The translations under genes and the position numbers were made by a program. Shown here piece by piece: positions 62,587-64,000 of a stretch of DNA of 64,000 nucleotides. Below the pieces are notes generated by a model. It saw only the letters and a program-made list of their open reading frames with translations, made no database searches and had not been told where the DNA came from. Source of the DNA: Terriglobia bacterium (GTDB lineage Bacteria; Acidobacteriota; Terriglobia; Bryobacterales; Bryobacteraceae); contig JAIQFK010000004.1 in assembly GCA_020073305.1 (NCBI GenBank), positions 124,001 through 188,000 on the forward strand, given 5' to 3'. The stretch's first letter is position 1. Every line of letters begins with the position of its first letter.

Positions 62587-64000
62587 ATGCACATCCGGAT
62601 GGCGCGGGCCTTGGTGCCTGTGCCGTTGCTCCTTCTCGCGTCCGCTCTGGTCGCGCAAAAACTGCCATTTGACGTTCACGCGATGATGCAACTCGCGCGC
62701 ATCGGCGATCCCCAGCTTTCACCGGACGGCCGCTGGGTCGCCTTTATGGTGCAGACCGTCGATCTCGAAAAGAACACGAAACCCAAACAGATTTACATCG
62801 TTCCGCTTGCAGGCGGAGAGCCCCGCAAGATCGCAGACGAGGCGGATCGGCCCCGCTGGTCGCCCGATTCGACGAAGATCGCGTTCGTCTCCGATCGCGG
62901 CGGCACGCCCCAGATCTGGATAATGGATGCCGACGGCGCAAACCCCAAGCAAATAACGAATCTTTCAACCGGAGCCGGCGGAGTGCTTTACTCCCACGAC
63001 GGCAAGAATCTGGTTTTCACCAGTGAAGTGTTTCCCGAATGCGGCGCCGACGACAACTGCAACCGGCAGAAGTTAGACGTAGAGAAAAACGGTAAGGTTA
63101 AGGCGCGGGTCATTACTGGCTTGTTGTATCGCCACTGGACGACGTGGCAGGGAGCGCGACGCAGCCACTTGCTCACCGTGCCCGTCGGGGGAGGAGCGGC
63201 GAAAGATTTGACGCCGGGGAATCGCGACGTGCCGCCGTTCTCGCTGGGGGGCCCCGACGATTACGCTATTTCGCCCGACGGGACGGAAATCTGCTACGCC
63301 ATGAATTCGGACGAAGTGCCGGCGGTCAGCACCAATTCCGATCTCTATGTGGTGCCGATCGGGGGTGGACCTGCGAAGAAAGTCACCATCAATCCAGCGG
63401 CCGACAATTCCCCGCAGTACTCGCCGGACGGGAAGTATCTCGCATATCGTGCCCAGATCCGCGCCGGTCACGAGAGCGACCGCTGGCGCCTGATGCTGCT
63501 CGAACGGGCAACAGGAAAGCTCACCAGCCTCACCGAATCGCTCGACCGGTGGGTGGAGAGTTTCGCCTGGTGGCCGGATTCGTCGCGGATTTTTTTCACC
63601 GTACAGGATCGCGGCCGCCAGTACATTCAGTTCATCTCCGTCAATGGCGGAGCGGCCCCCATCGCGCTCAGCGGTAACAGTGTGCTTGACGACATTCAGG
63701 TGGCGCCCGACGGCAAGATGATGATCTACACGCGCCAGAGCGGATCGAGTCCGGTCGAGATCTTTCGAGCGGCCTCCGGCGGCGGTGCCGAAACAGCGCT
63801 CACTCACCTCAACGACGCCGTCTTGAACGCACACCAGCTAACGGCGCTTGAGGAGTTCTGGGTTGACGGCGCGGAAAATGCGCGCGTGCAAGGTTTCCTG
63901 GTGAAACCGCCTGGCTTCCAGCCGGATAAGAAGTACCCCGCGCTGATGCTGATCCACGGCGGGCCCGAGGGTTTCTGGGGCGAGGACTGGACTTATCGAT
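62587..64000 (+). CDS. S9-family (prolyl oligopeptidase/dipeptidyl-peptidase-like) peptidase, 3' truncated
   Basis: At least 471 residues; the frame is open to the window edge, so the C-terminus is missing. A signal peptide ('ALVPVPLLLLASALVAQ') is followed by a seven-bladed propeller domain with repeated 'SPDG' motifs ('GDPQLSPDGRWVAFMVQTVD', 'PRWSPDSTKIAFVSDRGGTP', 'NSPQYSPDGKYLAYRAQIRA'). The last visible stretch ('KYPALMLIHGGPEGFWGEDW') is the start of the alpha/beta-hydrolase domain, before the catalytic Ser. Exported peptide hydrolysis is expected. Confidence 0.92.
   Translation, partial: MHIRMARALVPVPLLLLASALVAQKLPFDVHAMMQLARIGDPQLSPDGRWVAFMVQTVDLEKNTKPKQIYIVPLAGGEPRKIADEADRPRWSPDSTKIAFVSDRGGTPQIWIMDADGANPKQITNLSTGAGGVLYSHDGKNLVFTSEVFPECGADDNCNRQKLDVEKNGKVKARVITGLLYRHWTTWQGARRSHLLTVPVGGGAAKDLTPGNRDVPPFSLGGPDDYAISPDGTEICYAMNSDEVPAVSTNSDLYVVPIGGGPAKKVTINPAADNSPQYSPDGKYLAYRAQIRAGHESDRWRLMLLERATGKLTSLTESLDRWVESFAWWPDSSRIFFTVQDRGRQYIQFISVNGGAAPIALSGNSVLDDIQVAPDGKMMIYTRQSGSSPVEIFRAASGGGAETALTHLNDAVLNAHQLTALEEFWVDGAENARVQGFLVKPPGFQPDKKYPALMLIHGGPEGFWGEDWTYR

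Overview
The window looks like a chromosomal segment of an acidobacterium, most likely a Solibacter/Bryobacter-type member. This is inferred from marker families: a VWFA-related secreted protein of the acidobacterial type, a GWxTD-domain protein, an outer-membrane beta-barrel with an N-terminal carboxypeptidase-regulatory-like domain, a TonB energy transducer, DUF4097-type beta-repeat lipoproteins and a high-GC backbone. No rRNA, tRNA, CRISPR array, insertion sequence or integrase was seen. Coding density is very high and no gene-free stretch exceeds 300 bases.

Bases 1-7.7 kb hold a glycan/surface-polymer neighbourhood: the end of a glycosidase-accessory-like protein, a GT2-GT4 double glycosyltransferase, an alpha/alpha-toroid protein, an aldo/keto reductase, a radical SAM-SPASM protein with an extra C-terminal domain, and a VWFA-related secreted protein. 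From 7.8 to 14.5 kb come a double-hydrolase-fold secreted esterase overlapping an alcohol dehydrogenase, then the outer-membrane barrel and the GWxTD protein on the minus strand. From 14.6 to 17.75 kb there is a three-gene minus-strand operon of inositol-3-phosphate synthase, SDR epimerase and methyltransferase. Between 17.8 and 24.1 kb lies a signalling region: a LytTR response regulator, small envelope proteins, and a tight four-gene operon (small DUF5668-like membrane protein, LiaF-like sensor, LytS-type histidine kinase, and one protein joining a Ser/Thr kinase, a receiver and a LytTR DNA-binding domain).

The middle has a PIN-type toxin-antitoxin pair with a clear palindromic operator, an oxidoreductase, carAB, two tandem-duplicated receiver-only regulators sharing a promoter-like 13-mer, a metallophosphoesterase-cupredoxin fusion, and an ECF sigma/anti-sigma pair. 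An island of visibly lower GC (34.2-36.0 kb) encodes a TcmP-like protein and its DUF5131 (Gp37/Gp68) three-cysteine partner. metX-metW, a HemK-like methyltransferase, a DksA/TraR zinc-finger protein, hfq-hflX, pgsA, a RodZ-like protein, an M28 peptidase and truB follow.

The right part (46.3-64 kb) carries an IlvD/Edd dehydratase, a Phd/ParE-like toxin-antitoxin pair, a TonB transducer, small secreted and lipoprotein genes, an orphan antitoxin, and a long minus-strand run of housekeeping genes: hisS-aspS, then yebC-ruvC-two secreted proteins-pyc. It ends in a truncated S9 peptidase. The two most interesting loci are the Lia/LytS/kinase-receiver-LytTR operon and the TcmP-DUF5131 island.
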